Assembly: GCA_963575745.1 (NCBI GenBank) | Contig: CAUYUJ010021682.1 | Span: forward strand, 633,192-697,191 | DNA from: Prorocentrum cordatum | Lineage: Eukaryota; Sar; Dinophyceae; Prorocentrales; Prorocentraceae | Length of the DNA stretch: 64,000 bases | Direction: 5' to 3' | Shown: in pieces, positions 21,896 to 32,534 of the stretch | How the letters are laid out: each line of letters opens with the position of its first letter | How positions within the stretch are numbered: the stretch's first letter is position 1 | The notes under the pieces: model-generated | The model's database searches: none | What the model was told of the DNA's origin: nothing | What the model saw: the letters and a program-made list of their open reading frames with translations, nothing else | Made by a program: the position numbers and the translations under genes

Positions 21896-22530
21896 TATTT
21901 TGGGCGTGTTTCCCAACCCTGCTGTGTTGGGCTCCCGTTTGGAGTGATCTCCGCTCCCTTGGGAGCAGTCAAGCAAGAATTGTGGCAACTTTAATGCGCG
22001 GTTGCGAGGGCCCAGCTGGCGCGGTCGTACGCGACCCGGCGAATTCTCCTCTCCTTCCTGGGTGTCCTTGGGAAGTTCGCCTTTGGGAGGTTGGCTTGCG
22101 CTGTGTTCCCAAGCTGCCAGTGGTGGCAGATTCGGTGTGGGGATGCCCGGATTAAGAAAAAGAAAATCCAATCTTTCGTGGGCGATTCTAAGCGTACAGT
22201 TGTCGATATGTCGATAGTTTCTTACACCTTGGGGTGGGTCTAACGTGTGCCCAATTCATTCAAGCGCTTCGCTCATTCCGCCGACCCCGACCCAAATTGT
22301 ATGATCGGTTGCATTTGCCTGCGTACTCGCGGGGGCTGAGAAGATGGTGAATGGCAGTTGCTTCCCCGAGCCGTCGCGTGAACCTCCCTTGAGGTACAAA
22401 TTGTGGCAGGCAAGGCAACACTTAAAGCAGCACGCCCCCACCGAAGTTCCCTCTACGAAGCTCTTGGCCACCGGGCGCCAGGTGGGCGAGGGGAAGAGAG
22501 CAGCGCGGAGCTAGGGGGCAACATTACCCT
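21896..22530. other. No gene recognised
   Basis: Non-repetitive sequence between purine tracts. No motif or long frame was supported. Confidence 0.45.
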
Positions 22531-22857
22531 GGCAGAGGAGGGAGGGAGTGAGGGGGGAAGGGAGGGAGGAAAAAAGGGGGAGGGGCGAGGAAGGGAGGGA
22601 GGGAGGGAGGTGGAAGGCGGGAAGGGAGGGGGAGAGAAAGAGAGAGAGGGAAGGAAGAAGGTACAAGGGAGGGGTGAGGGAGAGAGGGAGGAGGGATCGA
22701 AGGAGAAGGGACTGGGCAGGGTGGGACGAAGGTGGATGGAAGAAGAGAGGAAGAGGGGAGGAGGCCGGAATGGAAATGGTGATGGAGATTTCGATGTTCC
22801 TGGGGATGATTGCGCGCTTGATGTGGGATGCCGATTGGGATGGAGATGATGGAAGAA

Positions 22858-22935
<78 letters not shown>

Positions 22936-22957
22936 GTGTTGATGTTGATGCTGATGT

Positions 22958-22990
<33 letters not shown>

Positions 22991-23775
22991 CGACGACGAT
23001 GACGATGACGGTGACGGTGGTGGTGATGATGATGAGGATGATGCTCATGATGATGAGGATGATATGGATGATGGTGCTGATGATGATGGTGTTGATGATG
23101 ATGGTGCTGATGATGATGCTGATGATGATGATAATGATGATGCTGATGATGACGAGGAAAAGGATTGTGGTTATTAGTATGACAACGATGCTGAGAATGG
23201 TGAAGATGGTGAGGGCGCTGAGGATGAGGATGAGGATGAGGATGTTGGTGATGATGCTGATGATGATGCAAATGGTGATGACGAGGGTGATGATGATGAT
23301 GATGATGATCGTGATGATGATGATGATGATCGTGATGATGATGATGACGATGATGATGATGATGATGATGGTGATGGTAATGGTGATGTTGATGGTGATG
23401 GTGATGGTGATGGTGATGGTGATGGTGATGGTGATGGTGGTGATGATGATGGCGATGGTGATGGTGATGATCATGGTGATGGAGATGGTGATGGTGATAA
23501 TGATGGTGATGATGGTGTTGATGGAGATGGTGGTGGTGACGGTGATGATGATGGTGATGGTGATGATGATGGTGATGGTGATGAGATCGGTGACAATGAT
23601 GATTACGATGATGGTGGTGGTGATGATGGTGATGATGTTGATGATGGTGATGATGGCGTCGCTTGTGGCGGAGATAATGGTAGCGATGATGGCGCAGACG
23701 ATGTTAGCAGTATTGATGATGATGGTGATGATGCGTATGGCGATGACGATGGTGAGTCTGCTGACCATAAGTGAT
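22531..23775 (+). repeat. GGGA tract then long GAT/GGTGAT tract
   Basis: GGGA-type repeats run from about 22540 to 22780. From 22855 to about 23770, GATGAT and GGTGAT triplet repeats continue for about 900 bp, giving poly-Met, poly-Asp, poly-Ile and poly-His frames on the two strands. These are translation artefacts. Confidence 0.95.
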
Positions 23776-24301
23776 ATTGATGAGGAGGAGGGGGAGGGTC
23801 GTGTTGATGATGGTGGCGTTGATAGTTGTGTGATAGCGGTGAGCAGAATTACGATGGGGGCACTGAGTATGGTGACGAGAACTGGCGATTGTAGTGTTGA
23901 TGCTGATGGTGGCGATCGTGCTGAGGATGAGGATTCGGATAATGATGGTGAAGAGAGGGAGGGAGGAAGGGAGGGAGGGACGGGACTACAGGGAAGGAGG
24001 GAAGGAGGGAGGGAGGACGTGTCGGGTCCGTCCCGTCTGTACTGATCTGGTTCCCTTCTCATGCCCTCCTCCCCTTCGCCATCGTGTTTGCCCTCCCCTC
24101 GAGGTTCCTCGAGGTTTGTGGAAGATCGGGGGAGGAGTGCGAGGAGGAACAGGAGGAGAATGAAGCCATGGCGCCAAGCCTTGCGGAAGAAGGAAGAGGA
24201 GAAGGAGGTTGTGGAGCTGTTGTGGGCTCCATCCGGAGCTATCCAGTGGCGTTCGGCCCATACCGCCACCTTGCCTGGGTCGTGGGTGAGGAGGGTCTTG
24301 G

Positions 24302-25885
24302 ATGCTTCTGGGAGCCTCTGGGGGGTTTGTTGGGGGCCACGGGCCCCCCGCTGATGGCCGCGCCCCTGCACAGGAGCCGTCAGGCGGGGCCCCGCTCGCC
24401 CCACGGCCTATCATCCCACAGGCCCCCGACGACGCTCCCGCCGCTCCCCCCGACGCCGCTCCCTCCTCCGACCCCGACCCCGACGCCATGCCCGACGGTG
24501 CTCCCGACGCTGTGCCCGACACCGTACCCTACGCCAATGCGGTACCCGACGCTGTTTCCGTCGCTGACGCTGCCGCCTCCCAGCCTCGTTCCCCGGCCGA
24601 CGTCGCTCTCGACGCCGACCCCGACGCCGTGCCCGACGTTTCCTCCGACGCCGCCTCTGCCGATACACTCGACGCTGTACCCAGCGATGCTCAGCCCGAC
24701 GCCCAGCAGTCCCACCCCCGCCCCTGCGTCCCTCCCGTCGACTGCGGTTTCGACGCCGTTCCCTCCCTGGGCTGGCCCCCACGGTCTCTCACCCCACAGG
24801 CTCCCGACGACGCACACGACGCCGCCCCCGACAACGCCCACGACGCTCTCGACGCCGCTCCCTCCACTGGCCGACGCCCGGACGGGCCTCCTGCAGGCCG
24901 AGTTTTCGGGATCAGTGACAGTTTAGTTGCTGCTCGGGTTGGCGTCGGGTCCAATTTTGATTTCTTTCAGGTGCCCGACTCCCCGTCCATGGATCAGTTC
25001 TGTTTAAAGTTTGAAACCTGTAACGCCACGTCGTGGGCGTCCTGCAAGGAATGGCTCCTGGGGACCCAGGCCCATGCCGTGGCCATCCAGGACCACCACC
25101 TGGTGTCCAGTGAGTCGTGTAAAGTTGCGGAGGCCTGGTGCCTGCACAACGGTTGGAAGGGGATTTTCTCTCCTGCTCTTCCAGGCGAGGGCGAGGGAAG
25201 CTCAGGCGGCGTTGCTGTGCTCGGACGCGAGTCCCTCGGCTTGCACCCCTTGCCCAACTTTAACTCAGAAGCTGTCCCGTCCAGAGCGGTCGCGGGCATC
25301 ACTCATCTTCCTGGGGACGAAGTTCTTCAGGTTCTTTTTGTTTCGGTGTACTTGCACTGCTCCGAGGGCCTCACCAATCGCAATTTGGATATTGTGGGCG
25401 CTGTCAGCAGCCTCCAGGAAATCCACACGTCTGAAATGTTGGTGGGGGGAGATTTCAATATGAGCCCTGGGAAAATCCTGGACAGCGGTTTCCCTGAACG
25501 TTTATCGGGACAGATCATCTCTCCGTCATGCGACGGCACCTGCTCCACCACGGGCGGGATGAAGTTGATCGACTTTTTCGTGGCCTCGAAGGGCCTCGCC
25601 AAGGCTGTCAAGGATGTCTCGGTCCAAAGAGGTTCGAACATCACGCCGCATTTGCCTGTCCAACTCGAGCTGCATGAGCGTGCGGCTTCTCTGCAGGCTT
25701 TGGCGTTCGACAACCCCCCTCCCCCCACACACCCCACCCCCTCTGAGCGCCCCATAGGGCCCCCAAGGGCCCCCCCTTCCTGGAAACGCGCCCTCGGGAT
25801 GGGAGGTAAAATCCTGAGCGAGCTGGTTCCTGGGGCTTCGTCCGAGGGTTTCCAGGAAAAGTTGTCTCGGCTCTACCGTCTCTGG
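24302..25885 (+). pseudogene. LINE: Pro/Asp-rich head and EEP endonuclease domain
   Basis: Residues 1 to about 205 are a low-complexity Pro-Asp-Ala region (PDAVPD-type repeats); its DNA carries an imperfect ~370-bp internal duplication (compare 24405 and 24785, both CCCCACAGG/CCCACAGGC followed by CCCGACGACGC). The EEP fold follows: AIQDHHL (an Asp where many relatives have Glu), SSGGVAVLGR, FVSVYLHCSEG, GGDFNMSP (the GDFN metal-binding signature), LIDFFVASKG and TPHLPVQLEL, whose His corresponds to the terminal SDH motif. The DNA-nicking function is known for the family; activity here is doubtful. The frame is lost near 25885, just before a segment that continues as AEYEVAEVAHSKLPG in the next frame. 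Confidence 0.8.
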
Positions 25886-27335
25886 GGAATTTGGCTGAGT
25901 ATGAGGTGGCCGAAGTTGCTCATTCTAAGTTACCTGGGTACGGAGCGCGTGGGCGCAAGCCAAAACTTACATGGGCCTCTGTGTTTCGGGACCCCGCTCA
26001 GAAGTGTAAGCACCCTGAGCTTTTCGGGATTAAATGGCTTTCGAGCACCTTCCGTCAGTGGAGAGGTACCAAGGTTGGTTCTCCAGAGGCCCAACAGCGC
26101 GCTCGTTTGATCGGTGACCCTCCAGGGGATCTTGTCAAATTTGTAGGCCCACACTCTGAGCTGCTTCTCAGATGCCAACAGAGGGTTTGCTTTTCTCGCC
26201 CCCACTTCTTGCCGGCTGCTACCGAAAATAATGTCAGGAACGGCGCGACGATCAGAGTCGGCGCCACGTTTAGGCAGGACACGCCCTGCGCCGTCGGCTA
26301 CGTCGACCCCCGCTGCACAGAGGTCGACGAAGCTGACGAGGCCATCGATTTCGATTTGCTCACTGACTTCAGTCAGGCGCTGGAGGCGGAGCAGAACTGT
26401 GCCAGGAGTCAGGCTTCTAGATCCTGGAAGGAGCGGCTGTTAGAGAACATCGAAAAAGGGGGTCGCAACGCGCATCTGGCCAGAAAGCCCGTGGCGGGCT
26501 GGACGGCGTCCACCACCCTGTCGTCGGCTGGGATTGTGATTTCGGACCCTCTGGCCCTCCTCAAAAACCAAGCGTCGCTTTTCTCAAAATTTTGGGAAGC
26601 CGAATCCATGCCTGACTAGAAGGAACATTTGACTGTTTTGGAGCCCCTTCCGCCGCTCGACGTTGATCTCTTGAGAGAGGTCTCTGGGAAATACTCGACC
26701 CGTACGGCGTGCGCGATGGACGGATTCCATCTGAGACACGATTCGTGGATGTCGGACCAGCGTTTACAAGTGATTTCCATGATGATCAGCATAATGGAGT
26801 CCATATCGCGCCTCCCGTTGCAGGTCCAGCTCACCCAGGTGATTTTACTCATGAAGCCCAACGGAGGCTGGAGGCCTATTGCGTCATTCTGCTCCATATA
26901 CCGCCTGTGGGGAAGATGCCGTCGTATTTACGCCCAACAGTGGGAGGTCGCGCTCTCTCGGCCCTATTTTGCTGGCCAATCGTTCGCCTCCGCCACGGAC
27001 GTGGTCTGGAGGCAGATGCTGAAATCTGAGACCGCTAACTCCAAGGGGCTGTGTTCGGAGACTTTGCTCAGGGACATGACGAAATTCTACGAAGGCATCT
27101 CTCTGGAACGGTTGGAGCTACACTGTCAGCGCTTTCAGTTCCCTCCCGTGCTGCATAGGCTATCGATCGCGGCGCACCGTGGAGCTAGGTTCATGTGCAT
27201 GGGCAACTACGTGCCGGGGCCCTTCTACGCGGTGAGGGGGGTCATCGCTGGTTGCAGTTTCGCCACGTCGTACGTCAAGGTTTATTGCATCGAGAGTTTC
27301 GACCAAATCGAGTTCCCCCCCCCGCACGCAGCTCG
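25886..27335 (+). pseudogene. LINE: reverse transcriptase, N-terminal half (motifs 1, A, B)
   Basis: The frame reads from AEYEVAEVAHSKLPG through FWEAESMPD, a TAG stop at 26617-26619, then KEHLTVLEPLPP and on. RT landmarks are PNGGWRPIASFCSIYR (motif 1/2), LLRDMTKFYEGISLE (motif A, Asp kept) and RGVIAGCSFATSYVK (motif B, Gly and Ser kept). The frame is lost in the run of Cs at about 27315-27323, exactly between motif B and motif C, a classic place for a slippage indel. Confidence 0.8.
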
Positions 27336-28309
27336 ACCAATATATTGATGATAGTTGAGTCTCAAGCACAGGCACTGTTGCTCAGGTGGTCAGCAATTTG
27401 AAGGTTGCCTCTTCCAGCCTGCACAAGGCCATAGTAGAGGAAATGGGATGCGACATTTCGCGCGACAAGGCCGCTTTCGTGACTTCCAGCAAAGAGGTCA
27501 AGAAGCAGCTGATTGACTTTTTAGGGCCGCTCGCGGGCAGGCCTACGGACAGCGCCGTTAACCTGGGCATCGACGATACCGCTGGCAGGCCCAGGAGGGC
27601 CGCCAAAAGAATCCCCAAATTTAACCTCAGGGTGTCCCACCTCGAAGCTACCACCAAAAAGCTGGTCCGCATGTCTTGCAGCCTGGGGAAAATCAGTAAG
27701 AAAATGCGGGTGTCTGGAGCTCTCCCTGGGGCCCTCTACGGCGCGGAGGTTCATGGAATTTCTAATTTCGAGCTCGGCAAAATTCGGAGGGAAGCGGGGA
27801 AAGTGTTGCGCCCCAGGGCTGGGGGCCGCTCGCTCACCTCCACCCTCCTCTTCAACGAGGACCCAACTTGAATTGCCGCGGTGTCCCCCATCATCAGATA
27901 CAGTAAAGAGGCGTGGGCTTCCCAGACCCACTCCTACGCTTTTGGTTTGTCGCTTCCTGTGCTGAGGCAAGCCTGGGAGCAGGTGTTTAACAGTAAGATG
28001 CCCTCCTGGCGTCAGGTGCGCGGACCGTTGTCAGCTATGATATCACCGTTAGCTCGGATAGGATGGAAGATGTCGAACTTCGCGACGTTGATCTCGGACT
28101 TCGGCGATGAAATCCCACTGACGACGGCCCCGCCCGCGCTGCTCAAGAATTTCCTCAGGGCCGCTGTGCTTCGACAGCACGAACGCGAGCCCCGTGCGAA
28201 GCTTCGCCTGCCATGCGATCGTTTGTGTTACGATATCGTCCGCAACCAGCTCCGATCGAAACGATTCTCGGCTCTCGAAAAAAGGGTGCATCAGGAGCCT
28301 TATGCGTGA
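27331..28309 (+). pseudogene. LINE: reverse transcriptase catalytic YIDD and thumb
   Basis: After the poly-C shift the frame gives LDQYIDDS (motif C, both catalytic Asp kept), then a TGA at 27356-27358. It resumes with VSNLKVASSSLHKAIVEEMG and a thumb-like region containing NLGIDDTAG, KIPKFNLRVS-like and GALYGAEVHG segments. A second TGA lies at 27869-27871, and the frame then continues SPIIRYSKEAWASQT to about 28300. The segment GALYGAEVHG is typical of the post-RT region of LINEs. Confidence 0.8.
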
Positions 28310-28574
28310 CGCTCTCTGGATCAACTGCAGAGAGATTAAGGCGGGTTACATGCTGCCGGACGATCGTTGTGCGATGCGTGGGCAGCACGATGACACGCCT
28401 TTGCACAGGCTCTGGCGATGCCCTGCTTTCGATTCGATGCGATCGGAGTTGGTAGACCGTGACATTCAGGAGGTTGCTGGCGCGGCGGGCCCGTCTGACC
28501 CCCTCACCGACCTCCTGTTCGGGAAAGGTTTGCACCCCCACCCTGGGGGGCGCTTTCCCGAGGCCCGCTGGTGA
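28285..28574 (+). pseudogene. LINE: Cys/His (Zn-knuckle-like) segment
   Basis: In a third frame the protein continues LMRDALWINCREIKAG, then DRCAMRGQHDDTPLHRLWRC, then PAFDSMRSELVD. The C-x(8)-D-T-x-x-H-R-x-W-x-C-P pattern resembles the C-terminal zinc knuckle found between RT and RNase H in related elements, with the first CxxC degraded to CAMR. The frame ends at a TGA at 28572-28574, but the sense moves to the RNase H frame just before that. Confidence 0.65.
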
Positions 28575-29790
28575 GAGCGCTGGGGCCCAGGCGGCCCAGG
28601 TCTGGCACGGATCCCCTCCCGACGATGGCGGTTTCAGAGGCTCCATCTTCGTTGACGGGTGCTGCTTCAGGCACCGAGTCGCTGAGCTCTCGAGGGCGGG
28701 GCATGGTCTTGTTTTAGTCGACGACTCTGGCCAAGAACGGTGCACGATTTACGCCCCCGTGTATGCTCCGTTCCTCCAGACTCCCCAATGCGGAGAGTTC
28801 GCGGCCCTGGCCAGAGTGGGCCTCGAAGTCACGGGTCCGACGTCTGTTTTTGGTGACTGCAAAAATGTGGTGGACCTCGCCCATGCCCCGAGGGAGTTGC
28901 AGGTTTTTTACAAGAGGCCTTACGCTGGCCTCATGATGCTTTTTAACTTGGGGGCCCCGCGGATCAGTGCTGTTGCGAAGGTGAAGGCCCACCTCGATCC
29001 TCACGAGGAGGGAATCGAGCCCGACGAGAGGTGGCGCCGTTTGGGCAACCACGCGGCGGACCTGGCGGCTAAAGCAGGGGCCAATCTGCACCCTGCGGCC
29101 TCGGACGAAGAGCAGGAGGCGTTGACTTTCTGCATTAGGGTCGCTAAAGCGCTTTGCAAATTGGCGGCCAAAATCCCCCCTCAGCGGCCTAGTCTGGACC
29201 TCTCCAGCTGCCCCCGAGAGGCCCAAGTCAGCCCCAGCACTGCCTCGTCGGAGGCGACCCTGGCGAAGGCTATGCTTCAGAGCCAACATTGTTTCGTGCG
29301 CCAGGCCTCCCATACATTTGTGCGTAGCCTGTGCCACTGCATTGTTAACCAGGAAGAAATTCTGGAGGCATGCGCGACGGAGTGCTCGGTTGATCCGTCG
29401 GCGGCCCCAGAGTCTACGGTCTCGGCTATCGATGAGTTTCGGTCGGTGGGTGGAGGGGTGACGCCGGGTGGGATGCAGCTTCACGAGTCTCACGCCCTTC
29501 GTTTCTGGCCGCGGCACTCTCTTTATTTTTGTGCGATTTACGGCCGCACGGCGACGATCGCCCCGAGAAGCTTATTGTCTCAATGCGAGCCCGCAACACG
29601 CAGGGGCCTCCAGAACCTGGCCAGGATAGGCAAGAAGATCTTTCCTAGCTACGGAGGACCCTCAGACGCAGTGAAGGACGCACAGGCGTCGAGAGTTCGC
29701 AGGGCGTTCGCCACCTCACACACCTCGCCTGCGGGAGAGATGGCGAGCGTTCTGCCGCATCGCGGGGAGGGCTCCGACAGCTCAGACTGA
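28560..29790 (+). pseudogene. LINE: RNase H domain and C-terminal tail
   Basis: The RNase H fold is easy to see: SIFVDGCCF (first Asp), QCGEFAALARVGLEV (Glu), VFGDCKNVVDLA (Asp) and LGNHAADLAAKAG (final Asp). All four acidic catalytic positions are kept. About 220 residues of tail follow, with weak Cys/His content and no recognised domain, ending in EGSDSSD and a TGA at 29788-29790. The frame entered here is open from 28459, but its first ~35 codons are the out-of-frame shadow of the Zn-knuckle segment. Confidence 0.8.
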
Positions 29791-29797
29791 CGGGGAC

Positions 29798-29831
29798 GGC
29801 CTAGCAGGCACTCTTATGTTCCTGCTAGGCC
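29798..29831 (+). other. 3' stem-loop of the LINE
   Basis: GGCCTAGCAGG (29798-29808) is perfectly complementary to CCTGCTAGGCC (29821-29831), with a 12-nt loop. It starts 8 bp after the RNase H stop codon. In stringent-type LINEs a 3'-terminal stem-loop in the RNA is the recognition site for the element's own RT. The position fits, but the function is inferred. Confidence 0.7.
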
Positions 29832-29848
29832 CGAGGCGTCTGCCTTGT

Positions 29849-30965
29849 TTTATCTCGCCGCTCTGCTAGTCTGTGTCCCTTTCGTTGGAGCGGAAGGCGG
29901 CGGGTCCTCGATCGCTCTGCCCAGCTGGTCTTTGGCCGCATCTGGAGGGCCCGCCATGGGGGCACTGGCTCAGGGCGCGAGATGGGCACACGCCTGGGGC
30001 AGTACAGGGGCCGTCCAGGCGTCCGCCTTCAAGGTCAGGTACACCTGGGGTTTTCCTGGCTGTCGTCCTGGCGTAGCCCAATCATTTTCTGCTCGTTGTT
30101 TCAGTGCTGCCGAGGCGTTACTAATGCATACCCCGCATCTGGGGCGAGGCTTGCGGTCGTCCTGGCGCCCGCAGCACCAGGGGATGCGAGTCTCGTCGTC
30201 CTTACGTGGGCGGTCGTTTCTTCTTTCCAATTGTTTGGTGATAGTGCGCGTCCGTGTCACGTGCGCTCTCGCGGCCGCTCGGCACGAGTGTCAGGCACCC
30301 CGCTCTGGGGGAAGGCGCATAGCACACACGTCCGTGAGGGTTTCCATCCGAGCACGGGGGCTGTCTCTGGACGGCCCCGACCGTGGCTCGTGTCGCGGCG
30401 TCGCAGAGGCCAGGCTGCCTGGGCCTGGCCCTCTCATCGCTGATTTCTCTTCTCACAGGCGTTTTATCTCGCCGCCCTGCTAGTCTGTGTCCCTTTCGTT
30501 GGAGCGGAAGGCGGCGGGTCCTTGATCGCTCTGCCCAATTGGTCTTCGGCCGCATCTGGAGGGCCCGCCATGGGGGCACTGACTCAGGATGCGAGTTGGG
30601 CCCACACCTGGGGCAGTTCAGGTGCCGTCCAGGCGTCCGCCTTCGTGGTTAGGTACACCTGGGGCTATCCTGACTGTCGCCCTGGCGTCGCCCTATCTTT
30701 TTCGGTTCGTTTTTTCTGTGTTGCCGTGTTTTTCTATATGGTGATCACGCGCGTCCGTTGCGCGCGCGCTCTCGCGGTCGCTCGGCGCGCGCATCAGGCA
30801 CCCCGCTGTGGGGGAAGGCGCATGGCACACACGTCCGTGATGATTACCATCCGAGCACGGGGGCTGTCTTTGCACGGCCCCGACAGTGGCTCGTGTCGTG
30901 GCGTCGCAGAGGCCAGGTTGCCTGGGCCTGGACACCTCTTCGCTGTTTTCCCTCACTTACAGGTG
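29849..30965 (+). repeat. ~614-bp direct repeat downstream of the LINE
   Basis: Copy 1 (29849-30462) and copy 2 (30463-30965) both begin TTTTATCTCGCCGC and share CTAGTCTGTGTCCCTTTCGT, GGAGGGCCCGCCATGGGGGC and, at the far end, a segment ending in GCGTCGCAGAGGCCAGG. Copy 2 lacks about 105 bp found in copy 1. Each copy ends in a polypyrimidine stretch plus CACAG or TACAG, like a 3' splice site. They could be tandem 3'UTR units of the LINE, or exon-intron repeats. Confidence 0.7.
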
Positions 30966-31171
30966 TTTTGTTGCGCGCAGCCGTGGCCCGCTTGCGGGGT
31001 ACCCGAGCTGCTGTGTTTTGTCGCGTGCTTCGGAAGCGCGCCGCCTCATAGAGGCTCGCGCCGCGGCTGCCAGCTCCCCGCCCCCCAGCCGCACCCGTGG
31101 GCACCGACTGACTGTCGCCGCGCACCTCAAAGGAGGTAGCCAGCGGCGGCAGTCCTTTACAGCCGAGGTGC

Positions 31172-32090
31172 TTGTTTGCGGGAGCTCGCGCTTCGTTTGC
31201 TCGTTCGCTTTGCTCGCCCCTTGGCCGGGCCGCCGTCTCCGAGGCTCCGTCCCCGAGCTCACCCCCCCCTTCCCCGCCTCTAAAGTTGGCCCCGACGCTG
31301 ACGCTGTCCCTGGCGACCCCACTGACGCTGGACCGCACGACAACTGGAGTGCCGGGAACCCCTTCGCTACCCTCCGGCCCGCCCGCGCGGGCCCTCGGGT
31401 CGCCTCCTCGGCAGGCCATCACGCCCTCCGCGCGGTCCACGCCTCTGCCGCTCGTCGGATCAGCGCCGCTGCAGCGCCACCCCCGCCCACCGATCTCGAC
31501 GGAGGCCACGACGCCACACCGCATTCGGGTCCCAGCTCACTCAGGCGCTGCCCCTGACACCGTCTCCGACGACGCCTCCGATGCCACCCCCCCCTTATGT
31601 CCGCGGCCCAAATGCGACGCCGCCTTGCGCTCACCCCCCAATGACGCTTTCGACGCCCACCCCGACCCAGCTCGGCTCCACGACTCACCTCCCCGACGCC
31701 CACGGCGACCCTCCTCCGCGGGTCCGAGACGCATGAGGCCTGGGCATGCTTGGGACGCTACGCCAGCAGCGACAGTTCAGAAAGGGCCGCGCGATCTGCG
31801 GGCGCTTTGGAGGCCCCAACTCCAGCCCATAGGGACCTCCATCTCTGAGCCTGTTGGTGCTATCACGGGCACTGCTGGCAGTGCCGCGGGTCTCAGAGGC
31901 CTGAGGCTTGGCCGCGCTTGGGACGCTACGCCGCCAGCTACAGTTCAGGAAGGACCACACGGTCCGCGGGCGCTCTGGAGCTTTGGAGGCCCCGTCTCCA
32001 GCCCATAGGAGCCTCCATCCCTGAGTCGGTGGTTGCTGCAACGGGCACTGCTGACAGTGCCGCGGGTCTCAGCGGGAACTCAACGAGTTC
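31172..32090 (+). other. Pro/Ala-rich GC region with a ~170-bp duplication
   Basis: An open frame of about 278 codons resembles the Pro/Asp-rich head of the LINE at 24.4 kb (GACGCT/GACGCC-rich, for example DTVSDDASDATPP) but lacks the nuclease. Inside it, about 31740-31890 and 31910-32070 are direct copies (both have TTGGGACGCTACGCC, TCCAGCCCATAGG and GGCACTGCTG.CAGTGCCGCG). It may be the start of a second, truncated element; no function is assigned. Confidence 0.45.
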
Positions 32091-32534
32091 AGCTATCAGG
32101 CAGCAGTCTCTTGAGCCTCAAGAGCAGATGGCTTGTCTTGAAAAACTCGCGGGCGGGGCCCACTGGAGGCGAACCCGTTCTTGACCGCCTGAGGCGCCTC
32201 ATCAGCCCCTCTACCCTGGCTCCTGCCTCGGCTGCTACTCGCCGTCGCCCGCCTAATTCTGGTGGGCCCCCTGCCACCGCCCGCCTGACTTTGGTGAGCT
32301 CCTTGCCCGCTGCCGGCTCTCCGCTGGTTCTTCGCTGGCCCGCCCGGCTCCGTTGCCTCGTCCTCCGCCTCGATTTCCGCCGGCCCGACTTCTGTTTGAC
32401 CGCCCCGTGAGAAGCCAATTGCTTGCCCGCGCTCGCTTGCACGCCGCCTCGGCTTCGCCAGCCCGGCCGCTCGCACGAGGCGGGTAACGATATGGAGCGC
32501 CCTTTGTCCGCCGACGACCGAAAAGTGCGCGAGT

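Larger units (their letters stand above)
24302..29831 (+). mobile_element. Decayed LINE (non-LTR retrotransposon): EEP nuclease, RT, Zn knuckle, RNase H
   Basis: One plus-strand element about 5.5 kb long carries, in order, a Pro/Asp-rich head, an apurinic-type EEP endonuclease, a reverse transcriptase with recognisable motifs, a Cys/His segment and an RNase H domain, then a perfect 3' stem-loop. The reading sense is kept throughout but broken by frameshifts near 25885, 27318, 28300 and 28560 and by in-frame stops at 26617, 27356 and 27869. It is therefore a dead copy, yet still easy to read, so fairly young. EEP-RT-RNase H order is that of the I/R1-type LINE groups. Target-site duplications were not identified. 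Confidence 0.85.

Noticed and set aside
22524-24404. Poly-Ile/Met/Asp/His frames in the GAT array
   Set aside because: Triplet microsatellite read in different frames; no start context or domain.
29849-30965. The 614-bp repeats as LTRs of an LTR retrotransposon
   Set aside because: They are adjacent to each other with no internal gag-pol region between them, and the neighbouring element is a LINE.
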